The notes beneath the pieces are model-generated. The model was not told where the DNA came from and did not search any database. It saw nothing but the letters and a program-made list of their open reading frames with translations. The translations under genes were made by a program, and so were the position numbers. Below, in pieces: positions 8,870-17,616 of a stretch of DNA of 64,000 nucleotides (the stretch's first letter is position 1; the number at the start of each line of letters is the position of its first letter). Origin of the DNA: Oscillibacter valericigenes Sjm18-20 (GTDB taxonomy: Bacteria; Bacillota; Clostridia; Oscillospirales; Oscillospiraceae); contig AP012044.1 in the NCBI GenBank assembly GCA_000283575.1, positions 558,001 through 622,000 of the forward strand, read 5' to 3'.

Positions 8870-9311
8870 TAATCTCTATACGCCGTTTTTAGAAGCAACC
8901 CGAAACGTATTTCAGCTGATGCTGGATCTGTCCGATGTTGCCGAGAGCCCCGCTGAAGCGTTTAAATGCGATGATGAGGTAGACGTTTCCATTGGCGTGA
9001 CTGGGGACCTTGTCGGAGAAGTGATTTACCGGTTTCCCCGTGAGACCTCTTTAAATATGGTGAAAATTATGAGCGGAATGGAAATTGAATCTGTTGATGA
9101 TTTCGTTACCTCCGCAATTTCGGAGATCGCAAACATCATCAGCGGAAATGTCCTGACAATGCTTGCGGGAGAGGATATGAAATGCGACATATTGCCGCCG
9201 GTATTGAAAAAGTCGGATGACAGCAGAGAATACGCCATACGCACTGCCTGCTGCATCTCCACCTCAGCCGGCAACGTGTGCCTGGACATCAGACTCAATC
9301 ACGCAAAATAA
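8862..9311 (+). CDS. CheX-like chemotaxis phosphatase
   Basis: 149 residues, beginning MTDNLYTPF. The start overlaps the hemerythrin 3' end by 8 bases. It has the CheC/CheX/FliY fold: a GVTGDLVGEVIYRF strand pair, then the helix SAISEIANIISGNVL with the ExxN dephosphorylation motif and the following GN typical of CheX. It is expected to remove phosphate from CheY-P or a related response regulator. No other che genes are in the window, so its partner is encoded elsewhere. Confidence 0.86.
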   Translation: MTDNLYTPFLEATRNVFQLMLDLSDVAESPAEAFKCDDEVDVSIGVTGDLVGEVIYRFPRETSLNMVKIMSGMEIESVDDFVTSAISEIANIISGNVLTMLAGEDMKCDILPPVLKKSDDSREYAIRTACCISTSAGNVCLDIRLNHAK

Positions 9312-9419
9312 GCGTCAGCTTACTTCCCTCAATGGGCGGCTGCATTCTGCTTTTTTGTTTTGTTATCCATTTGCCGAGAGATTCGGACTAATAAAAAATT
9401 ACATTCAGGAGGGATTATC

Positions 9420-9818
9420 ATGCCGTGGACACCGAATTTGTCAGTTGGCGTAAAAATGATTGACGATCAGCACAAAATGTGGTTTGAAAAGGCGGAAAAG
9501 CTTTTTGATGCCGGAAAGAACCATCAGGCCAAGGAATACATCGGAGAATTGCTGGCATTTCTGGACGACTACACAAAAAAGCACTTTGCCGACGAAGAGA
9601 GATATATGCTCAGCATTCATTATCCCGAGTATGAAGCTCAGAAAAAAGCACATACGGCGTTTATTGCGGAGCTGGCGAAGCTGCGCAATGATTTTGATAC
9701 TTCCGGGGGAAGTCTTCTGGTCATTCTCGATGCCAATCAGATGGTTGTTGACTGGCTGACAAAGCATATTTCAAATATGGACAAAAAAATCGGTGAGTTT
9801 GCCAGAACCAATCACTGA
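9420..9818 (+). CDS. Bacteriohemerythrin, second copy with a ligand substitution
   Basis: 132 residues from the ATG at 9420, preceded by AGGAGG at about 9408-9413. Six of the seven di-iron ligands are visible: His18 (DDQH), His55 and Glu59 (HFADEE), His78, His116 and Asp121 (KHISNMD). The His expected four residues before His78 is Gln74 (EAQKKAH). The site may therefore bind oxygen differently or hold iron in another state. It is separated from cheX by 108 bases and may be co-transcribed with it. About 30-35% similar to the first copy by eye, so not a recent duplicate. Confidence 0.9.
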   Translation: MPWTPNLSVGVKMIDDQHKMWFEKAEKLFDAGKNHQAKEYIGELLAFLDDYTKKHFADEERYMLSIHYPEYEAQKKAHTAFIAELAKLRNDFDTSGGSLLVILDANQMVVDWLTKHISNMDKKIGEFARTNH

Positions 9819-9869
9819 AAACTGATACGGCGAGTTGTCGCTGTATCGAATTGAAAAACGGCAATGCAA

Positions 9870-9920
9870 CAGGAAGCCGTCAGTCAAGGATGATTAACTT
9901 TGACTGACGGCTTCCTGTTC
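9870..9920 (+). terminator. Terminator after hemerythrin 2
   Basis: Perfect 18-bp stem (9870-9887 with 9900-9917) and a 12-base loop. The T-tract is poor, so it could also stabilise the mRNA 3' end. Confidence 0.7.
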
Positions 9921-10186
9921 ATATGGAATGCCTGAATGATGCACCGGTACCATAATGTGAAGCTCAAATTTGGGTTCAGACTTTAATTACCCGTTTGTTT
10001 AAAACAGCCCGATAGTGCATTGCGTGTCTTATAGCCGGTAACTCTTAGAAAATTTTCAGAAAAATTAAATTTTACCCCCCTCAGTCATACTTTGGGCGGA
10101 TTACAAAAACAAATTCATCTGCTACACTTAAAGACATACTAAAGACGGATACACGAGATCATACCGGTCAAACGAAGGAGATGGCC
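9921..10186. other. Intergenic region upstream of the LuxR/MalT regulator
   Basis: AT-rich, about 260 bases. A weak promoter-like pair (TTACAA, then TACACT after 16 bases) lies around 10103-10130. The ribosome binding site GAAGGAG is at 10174-10180. No ORF of note. Confidence 0.4.
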
Positions 10187-12544
10187 ATGAGCGACAGTGC
10201 TTCTGCGATCATAAAACCCTCTCTGGAGGAAATCTTCCTGACCGGTTGGGAACACTGCCGGATCATTTTATTCTCTGCGCCCTGCGGCTGCGGCAAAACC
10301 ACAACGGCTGCGGCACTGCTTTCCAGACATACTGTCTGCACGCTCGGCGCGGCGGACGCGGCGTTTTTGCCGGAGAGTATCCCACTGGATTGCGACGCAG
10401 TGTTGGTTGACGACCTGCAGGTTTTGGTAGAGCCGGAGCGCCGGGAGGCACTGTGCAACCTCATCCGAACCCGCTCCGATTTACATTTTATCCTGCTTGG
10501 CCGCGGGCTTGTCCCCGGTTGGCTGATGCCGTTTCAGTTCGCAGGCATCCTGCTTACCATCGATACACTCACGCTGAATTTCGACCGGGCAACTGCCCAG
10601 CGGATGCTGGAAGCGCGGGGGGTCACGGTCAGCCCCGGCGACATGAGCGCGATCCAGCGTGATTTGAAAGGCTACCCCATCGCCATGGATATCCTCTGCC
10701 GCAGGCTAAAGGACGGTGGGACATACGGCCCCGATATCCTGAGCGCCATTAAGCGCGAACTGTTCTTTTACTTTGACGAGGTGGTCTACCGCCGCTTTGA
10801 ACCGTCCCTGCGGCGGCTGCTGGTGAGTCTTGCGCCGTTTGAGAGCTTCCATCTGGAGCTTGCGAAGATGGTCAGCGGTGACCCGCGGGCCGGAGAGCTG
10901 CTGGGCGCTGTCCAGCGGGATACGACGATGCTTCGGTTTGACGGGCTGGACACCTATCGCTTCTGGCCTGTTTTCCGGGAATTCCTGATTTGGGAGCTGC
11001 ATCAGGCGCTCACAGACTCGGAACAGTGCACCCTGTTCCGCCGGGCGGCGCTCTACCATGAGCTGCACGACGAGTTGGACAGGGCTCTGGACTATTACTC
11101 CCTCGCCGGGGAACAGAGCAAGGTGTCCGCGCTGCTGGTCAAAAACGCCGAACGCCATCCAGGCGTGGGACACTATCAGGAAATGCAAAAATACTATTTT
11201 GATCTGCCGCGGGAGGAAATCCTGAAGTCTCCGCCGCTGATGTGCGGCATGAGCATGCTGTGTGCCATGTGTATGGACTATGAGATCTCCGAGGAGTGGT
11301 ACGGCGCGCTGCAAAGCTACGCCGCCCGTCTTGGCAAGACCGATTCCGAGTATAAAAGCATCCAGGGTAAGCTGGCCTATCTGGATATCGCCCTGCCCCA
11401 GCGGGGTAGCAGGGACCTGATTGAAGTCATCGGCAGCGTGTTCCGCGTGATGACGGACAAGCAGCTCAAGGTACCGGCATTCTCCGTCACCAGTATGCTG
11501 CCCAGCATCATGAACGGCGGAAAGGACTTCTGCGAGTGGTCGAAAAAGGACGACTTGCTGTATGCCACCATGCGAAAGCCTGTGGAAACGGTGCTGGGCC
11601 GGGACGGCGTAGGGCTCGCCGACTGCGCCGTCTGCGAGAGCAAGTTTGAAAAAGGCGAGGATGTTTCAAAGCGCCTTCTCACCCTTATGTCCCGTCTGGG
11701 GGAGATCCAGGCCCAGGGCACACCGGATATTGAATTTGCGGTGATTGGGCTGTTGGCACGGGTGCAGGTATCTCAGGGCAAGGCGCGGGCGGCACTGGCT
11801 TCCGTGGGGAACCTGCGCGTGAAATTTATGGCTGCCGGGCAGGTTCGCTTTCTGGCCAATATCGACGCCATGCTCTGCCGCATCCGGCTCCGGCTGGACG
11901 ATACGGACGCCGCCTGGGAATGGCTGAGGGAAACGACCCCGGAGAATGCCACCCGGCTGTGGGCCATGTGGCGCTATCAGTACCTCACCCGGGCGATGGT
12001 TCAGCTTTCCACCGGCGAATATGACGAGGCGATGCTGCTTCTGGCGCGGCTGGTTCCCTATTGCGAACGCTGCGGGCGGGTGATGGACGGCATTCACATC
12101 CGGCTGCTCTCGGCGCTGTGCCGAGAACGCATGGGCGACGCGGTATGGAAGATGCGGCTTTGTGCGGCGCTGGATACCTGCTTTGCGTATCAATTTATCT
12201 GGCCGGTTGCGCAGTACGGATCGGCGATCCTGCCGCTGCTGGGCAAGTGCGGTTGGAATAAAGACGCGGCGTATCTGGATGCCCTGACCGCCGCGGCGCG
12301 GGCGCAGGCGGTGGAGTATCCCCGGTTTTTAAAGCCGCGGGCACAGCCCGTCGAACCGTTGTCGGCAGCGGAGATGCAGGTTTTAAAGCTGCTGTGCGAA
12401 AACCTGAGCAATCTGGAAATCGGTGAAATTCTGGGGATAAAACTGCCGACAGTCAAGACCCATGTCAGCCACATTTTGCAAAAGCTGAGTGTCAGCCGCC
12501 GCAGCGAAGCAAAAGCTGCAGCTGAAAAGCTGCGTTTGATATAA
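10187..12544 (+). CDS. MalT-type ATP-dependent LuxR-family transcriptional regulator
   Basis: 785 residues from the ATG at 10187, which is better spaced from GAAGGAG than the ATG at 10181. The N-terminal STAND-like NTPase has a Walker A at about 31-39 (APCGCGKTT) and a Walker B-like LVDDLQVL. A TPR-like helical sensor region occupies about 290-700. The C-terminal LuxR HTH (about 720-780) reads LSAAEMQVLKLLCENLSNLEIGEIL and TVKTHVSHILQKL. Large regulators of this type switch on a target operon after binding an inducer and ATP. Two very small genes follow immediately, and no obvious structural target is adjacent. This gene is clearly more GC-rich than its flanks. Confidence 0.9.
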   Translation: MSDSASAIIKPSLEEIFLTGWEHCRIILFSAPCGCGKTTTAAALLSRHTVCTLGAADAAFLPESIPLDCDAVLVDDLQVLVEPERREALCNLIRTRSDLHFILLGRGLVPGWLMPFQFAGILLTIDTLTLNFDRATAQRMLEARGVTVSPGDMSAIQRDLKGYPIAMDILCRRLKDGGTYGPDILSAIKRELFFYFDEVVYRRFEPSLRRLLVSLAPFESFHLELAKMVSGDPRAGELLGAVQRDTTMLRFDGLDTYRFWPVFREFLIWELHQALTDSEQCTLFRRAALYHELHDELDRALDYYSLAGEQSKVSALLVKNAERHPGVGHYQEMQKYYFDLPREEILKSPPLMCGMSMLCAMCMDYEISEEWYGALQSYAARLGKTDSEYKSIQGKLAYLDIALPQRGSRDLIEVIGSVFRVMTDKQLKVPAFSVTSMLPSIMNGGKDFCEWSKKDDLLYATMRKPVETVLGRDGVGLADCAVCESKFEKGEDVSKRLLTLMSRLGEIQAQGTPDIEFAVIGLLARVQVSQGKARAALASVGNLRVKFMAAGQVRFLANIDAMLCRIRLRLDDTDAAWEWLRETTPENATRLWAMWRYQYLTRAMVQLSTGEYDEAMLLLARLVPYCERCGRVMDGIHIRLLSALCRERMGDAVWKMRLCAALDTCFAYQFIWPVAQYGSAILPLLGKCGWNKDAAYLDALTAAARAQAVEYPRFLKPRAQPVEPLSAAEMQVLKLLCENLSNLEIGEILGIKLPTVKTHVSHILQKLSVSRRSEAKAAAEKLRLI

Positions 12545-12557
12545 AGGAGGGATCGCG

Positions 12558-12824
12558 ATGGATCAAACCATGCTGACCTTGAAGCATGGCACCACGCTGG
12601 CAGAGCGGGGCGGGCAGATGGGAATTGTGCTGAACGGGCGCGTCCGCTTTGCCCAGAACGCGCGGCAGGCGGAAATTCTGCGGGCGCTGGTCGAAAGACC
12701 GCGGTCAATAAAGAGCCTGACGGCGCTGCTTCGCGCCCGGGACTGCGCCACAGACAACGGCAGCGAATTTTTTCTTGCCATAGCCGAATTTATTCTGGAC
12801 TTCGGCGAGTATTTGGAAGCTTAG
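12558..12824 (+). CDS. Small PqqD-like protein following the LuxR regulator
   Basis: 88 residues, ribosome binding site AAAGGAGG at 12543-12550, 13 bases after the regulator stop. The pattern resembles PqqD/RiPP-recognition-element folds: a strand-rich start (GIVLNGRVRFAQN), then a helix ILRALVERPRSIKSLTALL and a terminal helix EFFLAIAEFILDFGEYLE. The similarity is by eye only. No radical-SAM or peptide-precursor gene is next to it. A regulator-accessory role is as likely. Confidence 0.6.
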   Translation: MDQTMLTLKHGTTLAERGGQMGIVLNGRVRFAQNARQAEILRALVERPRSIKSLTALLRARDCATDNGSEFFLAIAEFILDFGEYLEA

Positions 12825-12834
12825 AGGAAGCATT

Positions 12835-12984
12835 ATGGAACAGATTTTTTTATTGACAATCACAGGTACGGAAAACGGCGAGTGGCAGGGACGTGTCGCC
12901 GGACGGAATGACCGGATTACCGAATTTCAAAGCATAATGGAGTTATTGAAGCTTGTCAAAAAGGAATTGGAGGAGACGGAATAA
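12835..12984 (+). CDS. 49-residue conserved-looking small protein
   Basis: ATG at 12835, stop TAA at 12982-12984, ribosome binding site AGAGGAAG at 12823-12830. It reads MEQIFLLTITGTENGEWQG and ends with FQSIMELLKLVKKELEE. I recall similar 45-60 residue hypothetical proteins in Clostridia with the pattern WQG-x-V ... F-x-S-x-x-E-L-x-K-L. The frame ends 10 codons after a strongly helical segment. The tight spacing (10 bases after the previous stop) supports a three-gene operon with the LuxR regulator. Function unknown. Confidence 0.6.
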   Translation: MEQIFLLTITGTENGEWQGRVAGRNDRITEFQSIMELLKLVKKELEETE

Positions 12985-13429
12985 AAAAGAGGCTTTTCAG
13001 TATACTGCTGTGCCGGGGACACAAGGGATGTCCGATAACGCCACAATGGTGAAAAACAGGCCTGGTTTCCGTCACCTCCGCCACAACATTCAGACTTTAG
13101 CCCCAACGCAGGCATGACCCGCCAGATCATGCCCTTCGGCAGCGCCACCCGTGGACAGGTTACAGCGATTCTCCAGCGCTTCTGCCAGAACGTGGCGAAG
13201 GAAGCGATAATTCATTGCTGGGCAAATTCTATTCAAAACCTGAACAAATCGTATGAAAAGACCGGCGTCGGCCGGTCTTTTCATATATTCCATCTAATCC
13301 AGAGGGCGGTTGCTGTCAATATGGATAAGAGGACAATACAACGCGGGTACTTTGCCTATGGAACACGTCTTCCCACGGCCTCCGGCATACTCCGCACTTT
13401 CTCCGGAGATGAGCCGGATGCCGTAGAAG
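12985..13429. other. Unassigned region between LuxR cassette and transporter
   Basis: 445 bases. It contains a plus-strand terminator (13255-13282) and frames open on both strands without convincing starts. It may hold a decayed gene. No RNA gene or IS end was recognised. Confidence 0.35.
13255..13286 (+). terminator. Intrinsic terminator
   Basis: 12-bp perfect stem, GAAAAGACCGGC / GCCGGTCTTTTC, with the loop GTCG. The embedded A- and T-runs would let it work in both directions. Confidence 0.75.
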
Positions 13430-14794
13430 CTATATAAGAATCAATGTTGCTATAATGACTGCTGCGATTCCGCAGAGCACGGGAATCAGGTTTTTTCGAA
13501 CAAGCTCTTCGGGACTGACGTTACAAATAGCGGCTACGGGAATAACCGCCCAGGGAATTACGGTTCCACCGCCGATCCAAATCGTAATAAGCTGCCCCAT
13601 ACCGGCCAGAACTTCTTTATGAATCGGCAGGGCGTTTGAAAAGGTGGCGGCTGTAGCGCCAATCAGCGGGAGTCCGGAAAAGCCCGATCCGTCTAAACCG
13701 GTAATCACCGAGACAGCTGCCTGAACCAAAACCACCGGGAATTTGGAGAGGGGGACGTTTTGAGCGAGATAAGTACCAATATCACTGAGCAGGCCGGTTG
13801 CTTCTGACCCAAAGACAGCCTGTGCAGCCCCTTGCCCGCCAAGGAAGAAGAAACCTCCAATTACAATCACAGGAGCGAAGATTTGAATCCCGAAAGAAAA
13901 GCCCTCTTTGATGTGGTCGCTGACCTTATCCAGCATCAATTTTGTTCCGCTTTTAAAAAGGTCAGCCAACACAAGCAGAATAAAAGCTGTTCCGCCGATG
14001 AGCGCGGTGGCGTCTCCGCCCTGTAGATTTCGTATGAGCATCACGATCACATCCGCAACAAATGCAGCGGGCGTCAAAATTGCCATCGCAACTGCTTTTC
14101 CATGAATCGGGATCTGATTTTCCGCATTTTCCTGTAATGTCCTGGTTAAATTCATGTGCCGGATATCTTTTTTGAAGAGAATGAACGAGGCCGTGATCAC
14201 CGTAATGGACATGACGCCCCACAGGGGCAGATAGCCGGATATCAGAGCAGATACACTTGTACCGGCCGCTTTTGCGGTAATTGTGGGAGCGCCTTGAATG
14301 AAAAAGTCACCCGACAAAGCCATGCCGTGTCCAAACAGATTCATGGCAACCGCCGCCCAAATGACCGGCACACCCGTGCTGATCGCAATGGGCAGAAGCA
14401 ACGCGCCGACAAGGGCAACGGCGGGCGAAGGCCAGATGCACAGGGAAACCAAAAACATTACAATTCCAAGAATGAAGAAAGCCATGCTCTGTCCCCGGAC
14501 CACTCTGTGCAAAGGCCGGATGATTAGCTGATCTGCGCCAAGGTCACGTAAAGCAGAGGTCATCGCAACGACAATGGCAATTACGGTAATAATTCCGAAC
14601 AGCTCTGTACCAGCCCAGACCAGCGTATTAAAAAGGGCTTGAAAGGAACCGACAAGACTATGTGTAATGAAGAGCGAAATGACAAGAATCCCACCGGCAC
14701 ACGGTGCGACAATGCTCTTCTTGAAGAGCATTAGCGCTAAAAAGAGAACAATCAGTAATAAGTACACGATGTGTACGCACGTTAATACGACCAT
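13430..14794 (-). CDS. Polytopic membrane transporter, IT-superfamily-like
   Basis: 454 residues from the ATG at 14794, chosen because GAGGAGG precedes it; an upstream in-frame ATG at 14887 lacks this. About 11-12 hydrophobic helices. Internal features include WPSPAVALVGALLLPIA, GAPTITAKAAGTSVSALISGYLPLWGV and a late GLDGSGFSGLPLIGA loop, like the helix-break loops of ion-coupled carboxylate or amino-acid transporters. I could not assign it to a named family. It is divergent from asnB (181 bases apart), so an amino-acid or dicarboxylate substrate is possible but unproven. Confidence 0.7.
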   Translation of the reverse strand: MVVLTCVHIVYLLLIVLFLALMLFKKSIVAPCAGGILVISLFITHSLVGSFQALFNTLVWAGTELFGIITVIAIVVAMTSALRDLGADQLIIRPLHRVVRGQSMAFFILGIVMFLVSLCIWPSPAVALVGALLLPIAISTGVPVIWAAVAMNLFGHGMALSGDFFIQGAPTITAKAAGTSVSALISGYLPLWGVMSITVITASFILFKKDIRHMNLTRTLQENAENQIPIHGKAVAMAILTPAAFVADVIVMLIRNLQGGDATALIGGTAFILLVLADLFKSGTKLMLDKVSDHIKEGFSFGIQIFAPVIVIGGFFFLGGQGAAQAVFGSEATGLLSDIGTYLAQNVPLSKFPVVLVQAAVSVITGLDGSGFSGLPLIGATAATFSNALPIHKEVLAGMGQLITIWIGGGTVIPWAVIPVAAICNVSPEELVRKNLIPVLCGIAAVIIATLILI

Positions 14795-14975
14795 AGGCGC
14801 CCTCCTCAGTGTTTTCTGGATACACCAGTAATATGCTGAGCGGAAGTCTGTGGTGAGATATCCACAAGCCGGCAAAATTGAGTGCACGCTTTACCCCGCA
14901 AATTAATAAGCTGAATAACGGTGGATGAAGAAATATCCGACAAGCTGTTTCTAAATTCTATTGCGAGGTGGTTCT

Positions 14976-16823
14976 ATGTGCGGAGTAGCAGGCTTTAGTG
15001 ATTTTCAAGATAATTACCTGACGGATGCGGAAAAGTGGAATCGGATTCTGGTAAATATGAGGACTTCAATTGCTCATCGCGGACACGACCAGACCGGTGA
15101 GTATTTGCGAAGCAACGTCGGATTTTCTCATACACGGTTGTCCATTCGAGACATCCAGGGCGGACGGCAGCCAATGGTTCGTAAGGCTCATGGAGCGGAA
15201 TACGCCATTGTATACAACGGCGAAATTTATAATTTAGATGAGCTCAAGCCGGCACTGATGCATGCTGGGTATGAGTTTGAGACGTTTACGGATACAGAAG
15301 TGATTCTCTATGCCTATATGGAATATGGAATTGATTTTGTTAAAAAGATCAATGGAATTTTTGCAATTGCCATATGGGACGGAGAACAGGAACGACTCGT
15401 GCTCTACCGTGACCGCGCGGGAGTAAAGCCGCTGTTTTACTCCATGGAGGGCAGTACATTCGTATTTGGTTCCGAGATCAAAGCGCTCTTTCAATATCCC
15501 ACTGTGCACCCCAGAGTAAATATGGATAGTTTCCGTGAAATTTTCGGTATAGGCCCGGCGCGTACGTCGGGATGCGGAATATTCTGCGGCATCCGGGAGA
15601 TGAAACCGGGATACTTGGCAACGTTTTCCCGGGAGGGTTTTCAAGAGTATCCATATTGGACGCTACAGGCGGAAGAACACAGGGACAGCTACCAAAAAAC
15701 AGTGGATACGGTTTCGTATCTGGTGCGAGACTCTGTTAGACGACAGATGGTTTCGGATGTTCCTGTCTGCAGTTTTCTATCCGGAGGAATTGATTCCAGC
15801 ATCGTTACAGCATTGGCTTCTGACTATTTAAAAGGCCAGGGAAAGCAATTTAACACGTTTTCATTCGATTTTATCGAGAACGATCAATATTTTCAATCAA
15901 ATTCCTTCCAACCGGAACGTGACCGTCCCTATGTAGATAGAATGCTCCAGGCGTACCCTTTAAACCATACGTATCTTGAATGCAACGATACACAGCTGGT
16001 AAATACACTTTTTGAAGCTGTTCACGCAAAAGACCTCCCGGGAATGACCGATGTGGATGGATCGCTGCTGTATTTTTGCAGACTTGTCAAGGAACATAAT
16101 AAGGTTACGCTAACAGGAGAGTGTGCGGACGAAATTTTTGGCGGATATCCATGGTTTTATCGGGATGAACTCCTGAACGCAGACGGGTTTCCGTGGTCAA
16201 AGGATCTGTCGGCAAGGACGGTCTTACTCAATGATACGTTTATAAAACGCTTGAACATAAACGACTATGTCCGGGAGCGCTATCAGGAGTCCCTGGACAT
16301 GGTTCCCCGTTTGGATGGGGAGAACGGCGAAGAAAAGCGGCGGCGGGAGGTGGGCTATCTCAACCTCAGATGGTTTATGCAAACGCTGCTGGACCGCATG
16401 GATCGTACCAGTATGTATAGCGGACTGGAGGCACGCGTACCCTTTGCCGATCACAGGATTATTGAATATCTTTATAATGTGCCCTGGAGCATGAAGTACC
16501 AGAACGGAATGGAGAAGACGCTGCTGCGCGATGCCTGCAAAGATTTGCTTCCCCATGATTTGCTGCACAGAAAAAAGAGCCCCTATCCGAAAACTTATAG
16601 TCCCAATTATGAACATATGCTTGCCGCTCAGCTGTCCGGCCTCCTGAATAAGCCCGACGCGAGAATCGCGCCTCTGCTTGACCCGCATAAGACGGAGCTG
16701 TTCTTAACGTCGCCAAAAGACTATGGAAAACCGTGGTTCGGTCAGCTGATGGCCGCTCCACAAATGATGGCCTATTTGATTCAGATTGAGTATTGGATGG
16801 AGATGTACGACCTTTCTATTTAG
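14976..16823 (+). CDS. asnB: Asparagine synthetase, glutamine-hydrolysing (AsnB type)
   Basis: 615 residues. I chose the ATG at 14976 because Cys2 (MCGVAGF) must become the N-terminal nucleophile of the class II glutaminase domain. The ribosome binding site GAGGTGG is just upstream. The glutaminase domain occupies about 1-200 (SHTRLSI, YNGEIYN). The synthetase domain (about 230-600) has the PP-loop FLSGGIDSS. It converts Asp, Gln and ATP to Asn, Glu and AMP. AsnB relatives also amidate cell-wall precursors or peptides, but no such genes are nearby. It is divergent from the transporter at 13430-14794. Confidence 0.9.
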   Translation: MCGVAGFSDFQDNYLTDAEKWNRILVNMRTSIAHRGHDQTGEYLRSNVGFSHTRLSIRDIQGGRQPMVRKAHGAEYAIVYNGEIYNLDELKPALMHAGYEFETFTDTEVILYAYMEYGIDFVKKINGIFAIAIWDGEQERLVLYRDRAGVKPLFYSMEGSTFVFGSEIKALFQYPTVHPRVNMDSFREIFGIGPARTSGCGIFCGIREMKPGYLATFSREGFQEYPYWTLQAEEHRDSYQKTVDTVSYLVRDSVRRQMVSDVPVCSFLSGGIDSSIVTALASDYLKGQGKQFNTFSFDFIENDQYFQSNSFQPERDRPYVDRMLQAYPLNHTYLECNDTQLVNTLFEAVHAKDLPGMTDVDGSLLYFCRLVKEHNKVTLTGECADEIFGGYPWFYRDELLNADGFPWSKDLSARTVLLNDTFIKRLNINDYVRERYQESLDMVPRLDGENGEEKRRREVGYLNLRWFMQTLLDRMDRTSMYSGLEARVPFADHRIIEYLYNVPWSMKYQNGMEKTLLRDACKDLLPHDLLHRKKSPYPKTYSPNYEHMLAAQLSGLLNKPDARIAPLLDPHKTELFLTSPKDYGKPWFGQLMAAPQMMAYLIQIEYWMEMYDLSI

Positions 16824-17069
16824 CTGACTCAAAAAAAGCTTTTATCGCGTGGGCGGCTGGGAATTACAACCGACTGAAATTGTTAGCCTTCGGCTTTGCG
16901 GGCGGGATTGAGCCGAGGTCAAAGGACGGAGAAAGGGCTTGTGCATCTCAGGAAAACGGTGTATATTATATAATTACAGTTCCTGCAAAAACAGTTTTCG
17001 ATGCACATCTCACCCGGCGGCAAGGCGCAGACCTGTGCGTCCCCTTTCAATTCAGGAGGTTTCCAAATC
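16824..17069. other. Intergenic promoter region
   Basis: 246 bases with a sigma-A-like promoter: TTGTGC at 16939-16944, a 17-base spacer and TATATT at 16962-16967. A ribosome binding site, AGGAGG, is at about 17054-17059. Confidence 0.55.
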
Positions 17070-17486
17070 ATGAGCTTTAACGATCTTCCTTTTTTCTTCG
17101 GTTCCGCCGCGGGTGGGTTCGTTTTGATGGCCGCCGTCGGCATTCAGGCTGCCGTGGCCCTGTTCTCATCCATTCCATTGACCCGCCGGCACAAGGAGAC
17201 CTGCCCCGATTTCAACACCCGGGCGGCTTTCCGTCGGGTGGCTCAGGTTTCCAGTTTGTCGATTATCCTCTGCGCTGTGGTTACCGCCCTGATCATTCAT
17301 TTCGGCTCCACCGCAGTTATCGCGGGATACGGGCTGGGCTTCATTCTGGCTTTCGCGCTGAATCTGAAGCGAATGTCTCCCAATGACGAACAGAATCAGA
17401 AAAGCTATGAGGAATCCTACGCGGACTGCTATCCCTCCTCTGATGCAAACCCGGATGACACCGCAGCAGGGGGGAGCGGAAGCTGA
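17070..17486 (+). CDS. Small membrane protein of unknown function
   Basis: 138 residues from the ATG at 17070. Three hydrophobic helices are predicted by eye (about 10-32, 56-76, 78-98), followed by an acidic, Asn/Ser-rich tail. No family recognised. It is a single gene with its own promoter and a terminator downstream (17579-17607). By eye the GC content rises from about this point rightward. Confidence 0.7.
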   Translation: MSFNDLPFFFGSAAGGFVLMAAVGIQAAVALFSSIPLTRRHKETCPDFNTRAAFRRVAQVSSLSIILCAVVTALIIHFGSTAVIAGYGLGFILAFALNLKRMSPNDEQNQKSYEESYADCYPSSDANPDDTAAGGSGS

Positions 17487-17578
17487 AAGTGCCGGGGGCG
17501 AAGACGGCGCGGGCACATAATAAACAAAAATACGAGCCGGAGAACAGAATGTTCCCCGGCCCGTATGAATACCTGAAG

Positions 17579-17611
17579 CGGGAGACCGGCAACGCCGGTC
17601 TCCCGCTTTTG
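17579..17611. terminator. Terminator between membrane-protein gene and iscU (convergent)
   Basis: Perfect stem GCGGGAGACCGGC / GCCGGTCTCCCGC with the loop AAC, then TTTT on the plus strand. It lies between convergent genes and may serve both. A second, imperfect hairpin (about 17530-17572) precedes it. Confidence 0.85.
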
Positions 17612-17616
17612 CGGTC

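Noticed and set aside
12558-12984. A complete RiPP biosynthesis cluster
   Set aside because: A PqqD-like fold is suggested, but no radical SAM, peptidase, exporter or clear precursor gene is adjacent.
13114-13437. 107-codon frame after the LuxR cassette
   Set aside because: It runs straight through a perfect terminator hairpin and has no ribosome binding site or family resemblance.
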